Source: CAYUPI01 sp964446585 (lineage in GTDB: Bacteria; Verrucomicrobiota; Verrucomicrobiia; Limisphaerales; UBA8199). Taken from it: DNA of 64,000 nucleotides. Of this stretch, positions 34,421-43,600 are shown in pieces. Numbering within the stretch: the stretch's first letter is position 1; each line of letters begins with the position of its first letter. Made by a program: the position numbers and the translations under genes. The stretch covers positions 5,525 through 69,524 of the forward strand of contig CAYUPI010000030.1 of NCBI GenBank assembly GCA_964446585.1, in the 5' to 3' direction. Below the pieces are notes generated by a model that saw nothing but the letters and a program-made list of their open reading frames with translations, ran no database searches and had not been told where the DNA came from.

Positions 34421-35023
34421 TCATCCGTTCCCTTCCCTGTGCCGGGCCAGGAAACCCGGCTCCGTCGCCGCCAAATCCGCGCGTCGTTGCCGCGCCAGCA
34501 CTGCGCCATAGACGCGCGCGTCGCGAATCAGCATCTCCAGCCGTTCCTTGAAAGCATCGTTCACAATCTTTTGACCATTCACATCGACGTCTTCGGTGAA
34601 CGAAACTCCATAAGGCAGCGTCCAGGCGTAGCATTGGCGTGCCACAGTCCGCAGTTGGTCGATCACTGTCAGGCCTTTTTCGTGCGAGGCGACGATCGTG
34701 GCAAACAATTTGCCGGCGAACTCGTGCCAAAAATGGTCCAGGAAATTCTTCATCGCGCCGCTGATGCCGCCGTGATAATCCGGCGTGCCCAGGATGATAA
34801 CGTCCGAGCGTTCGACCCGTGCTTGCAGTTCAGCGTACCCCGGCCGGTCATGCGCCGTATCCGGATTGTAAAGCGCCAGTGGTTCGTCTTCGAAATCGAG
34901 CACATCAACCTTGCAGCCCTCAGCTCGCAGCCGTTTGGTAACATGAGCGATGACAACCCGCGTGACGGAGCCCCTGTGCAAACTACCGACCACGGCGAGA
35001 ATGTTTAAGGGAGCATCAGTCAC
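34421..35023 (-). CDS. NADPH-dependent FMN reductase-like flavoprotein
   Basis: A 200-residue flavodoxin-fold reductase. ILAVVGSLHRGSVTRVVIAH is the FMN phosphate loop (GSxRxxS/T type), SDVIILGTPDYHGGISGAMKNFLDHFW the conserved flavin-binding region and GKLFATIVASHEKG the next strand. It reduces FMN, quinones or metal ions with NADPH. It sits between the PiT transporter and the OPT transporter on the same strand, with no obvious functional tie. The 196 bp separating it from the OPT start hold nothing I can name. Confidence 0.88.
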   Translation of the reverse strand: MTDAPLNILAVVGSLHRGSVTRVVIAHVTKRLRAEGCKVDVLDFEDEPLALYNPDTAHDRPGYAELQARVERSDVIILGTPDYHGGISGAMKNFLDHFWHEFAGKLFATIVASHEKGLTVIDQLRTVARQCYAWTLPYGVSFTEDVDVNGQKIVNDAFKERLEMLIRDARVYGAVLARQRRADLAATEPGFLARHREGNG

Positions 35024-35045
35024 GAGCAGAGGTTAACCATTGAAT

Positions 35046-35194
35046 GCACCAAGAGCCAAGTTCCAACCTCCACCTTCCGACCTCCAAGCACCAACATCCA
35101 ACATCCAGGGAAGATCCAAATCCCAAACTCCATTCTCGAACTTTGGAGCTTGATGCTTCCTTGGATGTAGGAGCTTGGTGCTTGGTGTTTTTCC
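35046..35194. repeat. Large imperfect palindrome rich in CCAAG/CTTGG words
   Basis: The whole gap between the FMN reductase and PiT is an imperfect inverted repeat. The left arm has ACCTCCAAGCACCAACATCC and CAACATCCAGGGAAG; the right arm has CTTCCTTGGATGTAGGAGCT and TGGTGCTTGGTG. The centre carries CAAACTCCATTC..GAACTTTGGAG, itself self-complementary. Two nested short direct repeats (CCAACATCCAACATCC; GCTTGGTGCTTGGTG) add to it. I read it as a member of a mobile-like palindromic intergenic element family. Confidence 0.6.
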
Positions 35195-35199
35195 ACCGC

Positions 35200-36285
35200 C
35201 TATCCCATCGCCCGCACGGCCCGGACAAAGGCATAGGCAAGCAGCGCGCAGACTGGAATTGTCAAAATCCAGGCCCAGACCATGCGCTCGACCACAGTCC
35301 ACTTAATCGCGTTCAAGCGCCTGGCGGCGCCTACCCCCATGATGGCCGCCGAGATGTTATGGGTGGTGGAAACGGGAATCCCAAGGTGAGTGGCCGCCAG
35401 GATGACGAGCGCAGAACTGGTTTCGGCGGCCAGGCCATTGATTGGCTGCAACTTCACCATCTTGTGTCCGAGCGTTCGAATAATTCTCCAGCCGCCGACG
35501 GCCGTGCCCGCCGCCATCACCAGAGCGCAAGTGATCTTGATCCACAACGCAATGCCTTCGGTCCCGGGATCGTGCGTGGTCTGCAGGAACGAAAGCCAGG
35601 CCGGCGAGTGCTCCAGATGTCCTGCTCGGGTAGCGGCGAAAAGCGTCAAGGCAATGATCCCCATCGTCTTTTGCGCGTCGTTGGTCCCATGCATGAAGCC
35701 CATCGCCCCGGCGCTGACCATTTGCGCGCGGCCAAAGAAGCGGTTGACCGACCGCGGACGCGCGTTTTGCAGCAGCGCATAAAGGACCGCCATGAACAGG
35801 AAGCCCAGCATCAGACCGGCGAGGGGCGAGGTCACCATCGGCACGATTACTTTCCACAGCAGCCCTTTGCCCAGCCACCAGTGTTGTGAGCTGGGTTGGG
35901 ACCAGATAATTGCCTTCCAATTGCCACCCGAAGCCGCCAGGGCCGCACCGCACAAACCGCCTATCAATGCATGACTCGAACTAGTTGGCAGGCCGAACCA
36001 CCAGGTCACCAAATCCCAAATGATCGCGCCGAGCAGCGCGCAGATCATGATGTCGGACGTCATCGACACCAGTTTGGCATCAACCAGCCCCGAGGAAATC
36101 GTCTTGGCCACCGCCGTTCCCCACATCGCGCCCAATAGATTCGTGACGGCCGCTAGGACGACTGCCTGGCGCGGGGTCAGGACCTTGGTGGAGACGACCG
36201 TGGCGATCGAGTTGGCGGTATCATGAAAGCCATTGATGTACTCGAAGACTAACGCCACCACGATGACCGTCAGCAAGAGCGTCAT
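35200..36285 (-). CDS. Low-affinity inorganic phosphate transporter, PiT family
   Basis: A 361-residue inner-membrane symporter. FEYINGFHDTANSIATVVST and the matching later half GFMHGTNDAQKTMGIIAL are the paired PiT signatures; WWFGLPTSSSHALIGGLCG and HLGIPVSTTHNISAAIMG are the paired Ser/Thr motifs lining the pore. It imports phosphate (or metal phosphate) with protons or sodium. It begins six bases after the stop of the DUF47 gene, forming the common pit-accessory pair. Confidence 0.95.
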   Translation of the reverse strand: MTLLLTVIVVALVFEYINGFHDTANSIATVVSTKVLTPRQAVVLAAVTNLLGAMWGTAVAKTISSGLVDAKLVSMTSDIMICALLGAIIWDLVTWWFGLPTSSSHALIGGLCGAALAASGGNWKAIIWSQPSSQHWWLGKGLLWKVIVPMVTSPLAGLMLGFLFMAVLYALLQNARPRSVNRFFGRAQMVSAGAMGFMHGTNDAQKTMGIIALTLFAATRAGHLEHSPAWLSFLQTTHDPGTEGIALWIKITCALVMAAGTAVGGWRIIRTLGHKMVKLQPINGLAAETSSALVILAATHLGIPVSTTHNISAAIMGVGAARRLNAIKWTVVERMVWAWILTIPVCALLAYAFVRAVRAMG

Positions 36286-36290
36286 GGCGG

Positions 36291-36920
36291 TCAGGAATTC
36301 TTCAGCACAATGTGAGAGATGACATTGCCAACGTCGCGGCAGCGGTCGATAATTCTTTCCAACAGTTCGTAGAGGTCCTTCAGCGCGATGACCTGCATTG
36401 GCGCATATCTGCCGTCGAACAGAGCTTTGTAGAGCTCCATCATCTGCCGATCCGCCTCGCCTTCGAGATACTGGAGCTTGTCGTTGCGGTCCCTGACCTT
36501 GTCGAGGTCCATGCCGTCGCGCAGGGCGGTAATCATTTCCAGGACCACATCGGTGGCGCGTTCGAGCAGGCTGATTTGAGTCGAAAAATCTATTCCCTGC
36601 ACGAATTGCGGCGCAATCATCACGCGCTCGCAGAATTTCTCGACAAGCTTTGGGATCTTATACAAAGCATTGGACAGGGCCGCGATGTCCTCGCGCTCCA
36701 GGGCAGTCACGAACGTCGTGTAGATGGCGGCGTTAATTTCCTCGGTGATTTGTCTGTCCTTGCGCCGCGAATGAATCAGTTCGTCCAGCACTTTGGGCTG
36801 ATCGAGCGCTTTGCCCAGCTTGACCAGCGCCTGCACGCTCGTGTGCGCCTCCCGCGCGCTGGCCTCGAGCAGCGAGAAAAATTTGTCTTCTTTGCCAAGA
36901 ATTCGTTGAAGCGAGAACAT
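36291..36920 (-). CDS. PiT accessory protein, DUF47/PhoU-like
   Basis: An all-helical protein of about 209 residues starting at the ATG at 36920 (MFSLQRILGKEDKFFSLLEA); the open frame extends 14 residues upstream without family sequence. EDIAALSNALYKIPKLVEKF and YLEGEADRQMMELYKALFDG match the DUF47 family, and LKDLYELLERIIDRCRDVGN its conserved metal-binding end. Such proteins regulate or couple the adjacent PiT transporter. Six bases separate the two genes. Confidence 0.93.
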   Translation of the reverse strand: MFSLQRILGKEDKFFSLLEASAREAHTSVQALVKLGKALDQPKVLDELIHSRRKDRQITEEINAAIYTTFVTALEREDIAALSNALYKIPKLVEKFCERVMIAPQFVQGIDFSTQISLLERATDVVLEMITALRDGMDLDKVRDRNDKLQYLEGEADRQMMELYKALFDGRYAPMQVIALKDLYELLERIIDRCRDVGNVISHIVLKNS

Positions 36921-37064
36921 AGTGGGCCAGTTTTCACATAAGCCGCTTGGAAGCGCACGCAAAATCCGCCCAAGTCGCCCGCTGCCGGCGTGAGGGGAAT
37001 CCGCTCCGCTGGACCGCGGATTGGAAGTTCGGGCTCTCAGTCGTTCCGCCGACCTGCGCCCCTT

Positions 37065-38003
37065 TCACGGCGGCACAGGGTTTTCGGCGTCATCTACTGC
37101 CCTCAGGATCCGCAATTCAATGCTCGATTTGCCGGGCCTTCGCTCGGCAGGCAAGCAGCGGACGCGGTTCTTGAGTGAGTTGCTCGTGCGATCCTTGATT
37201 CGCCACTGGCCGGGAGTCACCCCGAAGCGATTCTTGAACATCAGATTGAACAAACTCACAGACTGATACCCGCTCTCCAGGGCAACGTCCAATACCTTCA
37301 TCTGGCTTGCAGCCAACAATTCCCGTGCCCGGACCATGCGCAATTCAGTTTTCCGGTCTCGAAAACTCATGCCGCCGACCTCGTGGAAAACGCGGCTCAG
37401 ATGTCGCGGCGTGCAAAGCGTCCGCTCGGCCAGCTCGCGAGCACTGAGGCCGAGCAATTCAGACGCTGACGTTTGCTCGAGAAATCTCCGCAGGCGTTCT
37501 TTTGTGTCGGGCGGCCCATTCACACCGCGCGAGCCCTGTGGCAACTCGGTACGGAAAAGCTGAACGAAAAACTGGAGCAACTGCACCCGGAACGGCAAGG
37601 AGTCCCATCCCCGATGAACGAGGAGTTCGCTGAACCCGGTTGCCTGTTGGGTTGTTGGCGCGAAAAAACGGCCGAATGGTTCTTTTGGGGCAGCCGCCGT
37701 TTCAAAAAAGTGTTGCTCGGACAACGTGATCAGCCCCGTCAACCGTTTAATGTCCACACGGAAAAAGTGAAGCGACACGGTGCTTAAGTGGCTTGCCCGA
37801 ATTGCGCCCTCCGTTTGGCGGGCGAGCACCAGAATCGACCCGGGAGCTAACTCTTTATTCAGTCGAGTACTTAGCCAATACGCGTCGCCATCTCTGACAT
37901 GAATGACGGACCAACCTGGCATCCGCGGGGCCCATTCGCTGCCGGGGGACAATGAAACCTCTCTCAGAACTAAATGCGGTTCATACAGGTCCAATTTCGC
38001 CAT
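37065..38003 (-). CDS. AraC-family transcriptional regulator
   Basis: A 312-residue regulator with a C-terminal pair of helix-turn-helix motifs: SARELAERTLCTPRHLSRVF and LLAASQMKVLDVALESGYQS followed by SLFNLMFKNRFGVTPGQWR, the signature of the family. The N-terminal ~170 residues form a cupin-like ligand domain without recognised ligand. The tail after the domain (SNSLKNRVRCLPAERRPGKS) looks unstructured. It is divergent from the TpsB gene with only ~35 bp to that gene's longest frame, so it may control the two-partner secretion locus; that link is inferred. Confidence 0.88.
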   Translation of the reverse strand: MAKLDLYEPHLVLREVSLSPGSEWAPRMPGWSVIHVRDGDAYWLSTRLNKELAPGSILVLARQTEGAIRASHLSTVSLHFFRVDIKRLTGLITLSEQHFFETAAAPKEPFGRFFAPTTQQATGFSELLVHRGWDSLPFRVQLLQFFVQLFRTELPQGSRGVNGPPDTKERLRRFLEQTSASELLGLSARELAERTLCTPRHLSRVFHEVGGMSFRDRKTELRMVRARELLAASQMKVLDVALESGYQSVSLFNLMFKNRFGVTPGQWRIKDRTSNSLKNRVRCLPAERRPGKSSIELRILRAVDDAENPVPP

Positions 38004-38037
38004 TGGTTAGAACTTAGAACTGGCGCATCACGAATCC

Positions 38038-40602
38038 GTGGCGAGTTTGAAACAACTATGTGAACAGCGGCACGTGAGGCCGTATGAATTTCAGCCAGGT
38101 ACTCACGGCGAGATCTCCGACTCACCTTTTCCGCCGTCACCGTCTCCGCGGCTTTCGTTTGCAGTTTGTCACAATTCCGACAGAAAACCGTCACGGCGCT
38201 GGTTCACCCTGCCGCCGGGTCGAGTTGAGCGACGCCTGATTCCGCGGCTCGGAGCTGGCTCGCCGGCAGGCGGCTCTTACGTGGATGGCCATCAGCATCA
38301 TGGCGGTTTTTCAATAGTCCGGAGACGGGCGCATCGGTGCGTTTTGTCTTTCCACGGGAGTGCGCTTCCAATTTGGCGCAACCCAGCTTTGGCTTTCCCG
38401 CTCGTGGCGTTGGTCTCACTACCCGCTTCTGTGGCGCTGCCGGCAGCGTCGCTCGACTCGCTCGTCGCCACCAACAGTAATCCGACCTTCGTCGTCCGCG
38501 CCTACGAAGTTTTGGGGCGCCCCAGGCTCCCGCCCGAAATTCTAACGTCGCTGTTTTCCAAGTACACCGGGACCAACGTCAGTCTGACGGACATCGTCAA
38601 AGCTGCGGCGGAGGTCCAGAGGGAATACCAGAACCGAGGAGGTTCTAACGTGTGCGTGGCGGTAGCCGAGCGGCAAATCACAAACGGCGTAGTCGCGCTG
38701 ACAGTTTTCAACGGGCGTGTGCCGCAGATTCTGGTGTCGGGGCGGCGCTATCCGCTCCCTGAGGGCGCTGCCGCGACTGCCGCCGCGAAAGCACCTCCGG
38801 CCAGCAGTGAAACGCCCGCCCAAACCAAGCCCTCCCCTCGATTCAGCGTGCGCTCCTACGCAATTGCCGGAAACTCCCAGCTCTCCATAGAAACTTTGAC
38901 GTCGATTTTCTCAAAATATACCGGAACCAACATCGGCGTCAGCGAAATCATCAAAGCCGCGTCTGAGCTCCAGATGGAATATCGCGATCGAGGTTACCCA
39001 ACGGTCAGCGTCACGGTTCCGCCGCAGCAAATTACCAATGAAATCGTGCAGATTCGGGTCTTTGAGGGACTCCTTTCGGGAATCACAGTGAGCGGAAACC
39101 GTTTCTTCAGCTCGAATAACGTGATGAGGGCATTGCCTAGCCTGCAAACGAATACCATCCTCAATGGCCCGGTTTTCCAGGCTGAACTCGACCGCGCCAA
39201 CGCCAACCAGGACCGGCAGATTTATCCCCAAATCGAGCCGGGTCTGGAAACCAACACCACTTTGCTCGACCTCAAGGTCAAAGACCGGCTTCCACTGCAT
39301 GCCAAGCTCGAGCTCAACAACCAAAACTCGCCCGGCACGCCGGACCTGCGCCTCAACAGTTCCACCGTGTTCAATAACCTCTGGCAATTCGAACACTCCG
39401 TCGGAATCCAATACAGTTTCTCGCCCGAAGCATACAAAGCCGGCGACGAATGGAATTTCTACGACCGTCCGTTGGTGGCCAATTACAGCGCATTCTATCG
39501 CCTGCCGCTGGGCAGCCCAGAATCCCTGGCGGATACGCTAGCAACAACTGGGGCCTTTGGCTACAACGAAGCAACGCGCAAGTTCACACTCCCGGCAGCT
39601 TCCGGCCAACCGGAGCTAAACTTCTATGGCAGCCGTTCGACGATTGATACGAGCCTGCTGACGACGTTCAACCAAATCCTTTACAGCACAAACGGCAATT
39701 CACTGGAGCGAAAGGACGTGCAGAACGACTTGACGATCAATCAAAATCTTGGGACCAGATTCAGCGTCCCGTTCGCAGTCGAGGGCAATTTTCGCTCCAG
39801 CTTGTCCGGCGGCCTCGATTATAAGACCTACGACTTGGAGAGCCACAAAACGAACATTTTCACGCTCACCAGCGTCGTCATCGATGACACGAGCAACCCG
39901 GGCCATCCGGTCACGAACATCAATGTCTCGGTCGTCAATTCGCCCGTCCCCTCGAATGGCGTCACGCACACGCACATGGACTATTTGCCGCTGGCGCTCC
40001 GTTACGATGGGAGCGCGCGCGACGCGCTGGGATTCACCACGTTCGGCGTAGGGCTCAGCCTCAATGCCTGGTATTCGGGTGGCTTGAGCAACCTCCACAA
40101 AGCCACCAGCTCTTCGAGGGGGTCAGGGGGTTGGTTCATCGTTAATCCAAGCCTATCCCGCGACTTTATAGTTCATACGAACTGGACGTTGACGCTTCGA
40201 GCTGATGGCCAGTGGGCCAGCGAGCCGCTGCCGAGCAACGAACAATTCGGCGCTGGCGGGGTTGCGAGCGTCCGGGGCTATCACGAGGGCGAAGTTTTTG
40301 GCGACACGGGTTGGCGAGTGGGTTTCGAGCAGAAAACGCCCGGGCACGTCGTTGGGATGGTCGGGCGCAAGCAGCCACTTACAATCCGAGGATCTGTGTT
40401 CATGGATTATGCGGAGACGTATCTGCTGGATCCGCATGGACGGCCCGACCGGGTTCCGCTCTGGGGGACCGGCTTCGGTTTGGTAGCAGCGGTCGGTTTC
40501 AACTGGGAGGCGCGGTTCCTGTTCTCCTGGCCGCTGGAGAGCACTCTTTCGACCGAGGCTGGCGAGCCTCGTTTTAATTTCTCGCTCACGGGTCAATTTT
40601 AG
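38038..40602 (+). CDS. Two-partner secretion outer-membrane transporter (TpsB/FhaC-like)
   Basis: An Omp85-type outer-membrane barrel exporting its partner TpsA. The start is uncertain: the frame is open from a GTG at 38038, but the first ~115 residues look non-coding and a signal-like stretch (ALAFPLVALVSLPASVALPA) begins only at about residue 120. POTRA-like domains follow at ~151-236 (FVVRAYEVLGRPRLPPEILT) and ~269-355 (FSVRSYAIAGNSQLSIETLT), with a third at ~357-430. The first two share SLFSKYTGTN/SIFSKYTGTN and RQITN/QQITN, showing a domain duplication. The rest is a beta barrel ending NFSLTGQF, with the terminal Phe recognised by BAM. The TpsA gene follows after 72 bp. Confidence 0.88.
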   Translation: MASLKQLCEQRHVRPYEFQPGTHGEISDSPFPPSPSPRLSFAVCHNSDRKPSRRWFTLPPGRVERRLIPRLGAGSPAGGSYVDGHQHHGGFSIVRRRAHRCVLSFHGSALPIWRNPALAFPLVALVSLPASVALPAASLDSLVATNSNPTFVVRAYEVLGRPRLPPEILTSLFSKYTGTNVSLTDIVKAAAEVQREYQNRGGSNVCVAVAERQITNGVVALTVFNGRVPQILVSGRRYPLPEGAAATAAAKAPPASSETPAQTKPSPRFSVRSYAIAGNSQLSIETLTSIFSKYTGTNIGVSEIIKAASELQMEYRDRGYPTVSVTVPPQQITNEIVQIRVFEGLLSGITVSGNRFFSSNNVMRALPSLQTNTILNGPVFQAELDRANANQDRQIYPQIEPGLETNTTLLDLKVKDRLPLHAKLELNNQNSPGTPDLRLNSSTVFNNLWQFEHSVGIQYSFSPEAYKAGDEWNFYDRPLVANYSAFYRLPLGSPESLADTLATTGAFGYNEATRKFTLPAASGQPELNFYGSRSTIDTSLLTTFNQILYSTNGNSLERKDVQNDLTINQNLGTRFSVPFAVEGNFRSSLSGGLDYKTYDLESHKTNIFTLTSVVIDDTSNPGHPVTNINVSVVNSPVPSNGVTHTHMDYLPLALRYDGSARDALGFTTFGVGLSLNAWYSGGLSNLHKATSSSRGSGGWFIVNPSLSRDFIVHTNWTLTLRADGQWASEPLPSNEQFGAGGVASVRGYHEGEVFGDTGWRVGFEQKTPGHVVGMVGRKQPLTIRGSVFMDYAETYLLDPHGRPDRVPLWGTGFGLVAAVGFNWEARFLFSWPLESTLSTEAGEPRFNFSLTGQF

Positions 40603-40660
40603 ACTTTCACTCAAATGTAACAGCTACTCCCTTTACCGATTCAGCCCGCAGCCTATGATT

Positions 40661-40667
40661 AAAAGGG
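40661..40667 (+). promoter_or_regulatory. Ribosome-binding site supporting the TpsA start
   Basis: AAAAGGG lies seven bases before the ATG at 40675. It favours this start and therefore means that the palindromic element just downstream (40749-40820) is translated as part of the preprotein. Confidence 0.45.
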
Positions 40668-40674
40668 TCCGAAT

Positions 40675-43600
40675 ATGATGAAGCGCCCATCTGATGACGG
40701 CCTCTGCTGGGAGACAGACAAAGGCATTGTCTCTGAGCCACGGCGGGCAGGGCGCACTGTCCCCGGCGCGCCGGGCCGCGGTCAGCTTGATGCGACGGCG
40801 CGCTGGGGACAGCGCGCCCTACCATCATCGTCGAGTTCTGGGTTCGATTGCGCGAGTCATTCGGGGACTCTTCTCCCACCAGCCATATTCTGCCTGCTGT
40901 TCGCTTGCCTAGCTGTTCCAGCACGGGCAAATCCTGTCGGGGCGACTGTCGTAAAGGGCACCGCGACGAGCAACTCTTCGGGGCCGCAACTGACCATCCA
41001 AACTTCCGATCGCGCTTTCATCAATTGGCAAACTTTCAACATCGCCGTTGGTGAAACGACAACATTCGTCCAGCCTTCGCCCAGCTCGCTGGTCTGGAAC
41101 CAGATTAATGACGCGAATCCGTCGCAAATTCTCGGCAACCTGAACGCCAATGGTTATGTCGTCCTTCAAAACCAGTCCGGGTTTTACATCGGCGGCCAGG
41201 CGGTGATTACAGCTCACGGATTGCTCATGACCACGGCGCCAATTCCCATGCCCGATTTAGCGAACGGCAGTGCCTGGCAGTTCAGCGCGCCGCCGCCCAC
41301 CGCCAGCATCGTCAACTACGGCCAAATTGCGTTGGATAAAGGCGGCTCTGTTTTCCTGATCGCGCATGACATTCAGAACAACGGCACAATCTCAGCGCCC
41401 GGCGGCAAAATCGGTCTTTACGCCGGAAAGGATGTGCTGGTCTCAGAACGCCCGGACGGTCGCGGACTCAGCGCGCGGGTTACTCTGCCGGATGGCTCGA
41501 TAAACAATAGCGGCCAGATAACTGCTGATGGCGGCATTATCGCGATGCACGCCCAGGTGGTGAACCAGGGCGGACTGGTTCAGGCCAACTCGGCACGAGA
41601 GGTCAACGGGGTCATCGAGTTGGTGGCCAGGGACAGCCTCAATCTCGGCCCCAACTCGGTCATTTCGGCCAAGGGTGATTCATCGGGAACCAGTCCGGGA
41701 GGATTTGTGATTTTGAAATCGGACCATACACTGGCAGACACTCCGACATCTGCGATCACAGTTTCGGGGGGAACAGCCGGTGGCGCTGATGGAATCGTCG
41801 AAATCTTCGGCCAGGGAGCCACCGCGAGCACAATCCAATCATCCATTGATGGAACTTCGGCGGCGCAGTTCTCCTCCGGGAACCATATGCTGCTGAACGC
41901 CAACGACCTCTCCCTATCGATCGGCCCGACGACCGCCGCGGCACCGAATCCCAATTTTAGTCTGGGCGATCTGTCAGGCTATTCAAAAGTCGCCCTGTTC
42001 GCGAACGGCAACATCACGTTGAAGTCAACGTGGACCCTGCCCGCCAGTCAGGATCCTCTGGCCTTGGTGGAATTGGAGGCGGGCAGCAGCATGCTGTTCA
42101 ACAATAACGCCGGCATCAAAGGCGTCCTCACCGACTCGACCGGAACGATCCAGGCCAAAAGCTTCTGGAACGTGAGCCTAGGCGCCGGCACGAAGCTGGG
42201 CGGGTCCGCCCCAAATCCCAGCGATAGCACTCTTATAAATGGTCTGCAGCGGCTGGACGGCATTTATCTCGACGGCAACTCGTCCATCCAAACTCTCAAT
42301 GGAGATATCAGCCTGTGGGCGGCCAATGAAATCATCGTCAACCCCGGCGATCCCTATCCTGAAAGCACCGGGGCAGTCGGCAATAACGGCATTCGAACGC
42401 TCAGGGGCGGCAATATTGAAGTCACGGCTGAGTACGGTCGTGTGAACAGTGGTGGCAATGTCAACGGGTACACGTTCGGCCAAAACGCCCCACCCTATTA
42501 CAAAGTTTCAAACAACCTCGGCGGCATCAGCACGGCGGCCGGGGGTGATGTTCGAATTACCGCGGGCGGCGATGTCACCAGCTTCCTTCCTGTCCAGAAC
42601 AAATATAACGATGCTCAGCAGGACGCGGGCTCGGGCGCCTTTGGATTGCAGCCGGGCAATGTCACGATAGTCGCAGGCGGGAATATCTCGGGTCATTACG
42701 TGCTGGGCAACGGCATCGGAACTATCACCGCCGGCGGAAACATCGGCCAACCCACCCAAAGCGGCAGCTTCGCTTTGAGCCTGATCGACGGGAACTGGAG
42801 CATTTACGCGCCAGACGGGAGTATTTATTTGCAGGACGCGCGCAATCCCAGCGGCATTTTCAACGACAAGGGCGGCGGTGTGGGCGCTTATGTCGGCTAT
42901 CATCTCTTCGATTACAGCCCGAGCTCTTCGCTTCTGCTGAACGCTGGCAATCTCGTTGAGATTACCGGGGCGGGCGCGCCGCACACGCCTCCTTCCGCTG
43001 GTGTTGCGATTCCGTTCCTTTTTCCACCGACGCTCGAAGTGGTCGCGGGCGCGGGCGGGTTCGTGCTGAATACCGATGTAATCCTGTTCCCCTCATCCTC
43101 AGGCAATCTGCGGATCACCTCGGCGGGCAATTTTCAAAGTTCGCCGGACAACACCTTCACCTTGTCCATGTCGGACAGCGCCAGCAAACAATGGGATCCC
43201 TCACCACCGGCCAGCACCTTCGGCAGTTTCCTCCCGACCGATCGCGCCCCCAGCACGCTTGAAATCGGGAACCCTGATCCTGTGCAAATCTCGGTTTCCG
43301 GCAACATGAATAATATTCGCTTGTACACGACCAAGGCAACCCACATCACCGTCGGAGGCGATATGTACAATTCCGGGTTGCTCGGGCAGAACCTCAATGC
43401 GAGTGACGTGACTTCCATCAATGTGGCCGGCAAAATTTATTATCCGCCGATTTACACATTCACCACCCTTGCCCAGGCAATCGTCGGCGCCGATCCGCTG
43501 AATCCATCGGCCTGGGACTCCATTTTCGCTCTGTTGGTCGATCCGGTTTTGACCGCGCAGTTCCAGGTTCCAGCGAACGCCACAGTGAAAGAGATGATTG

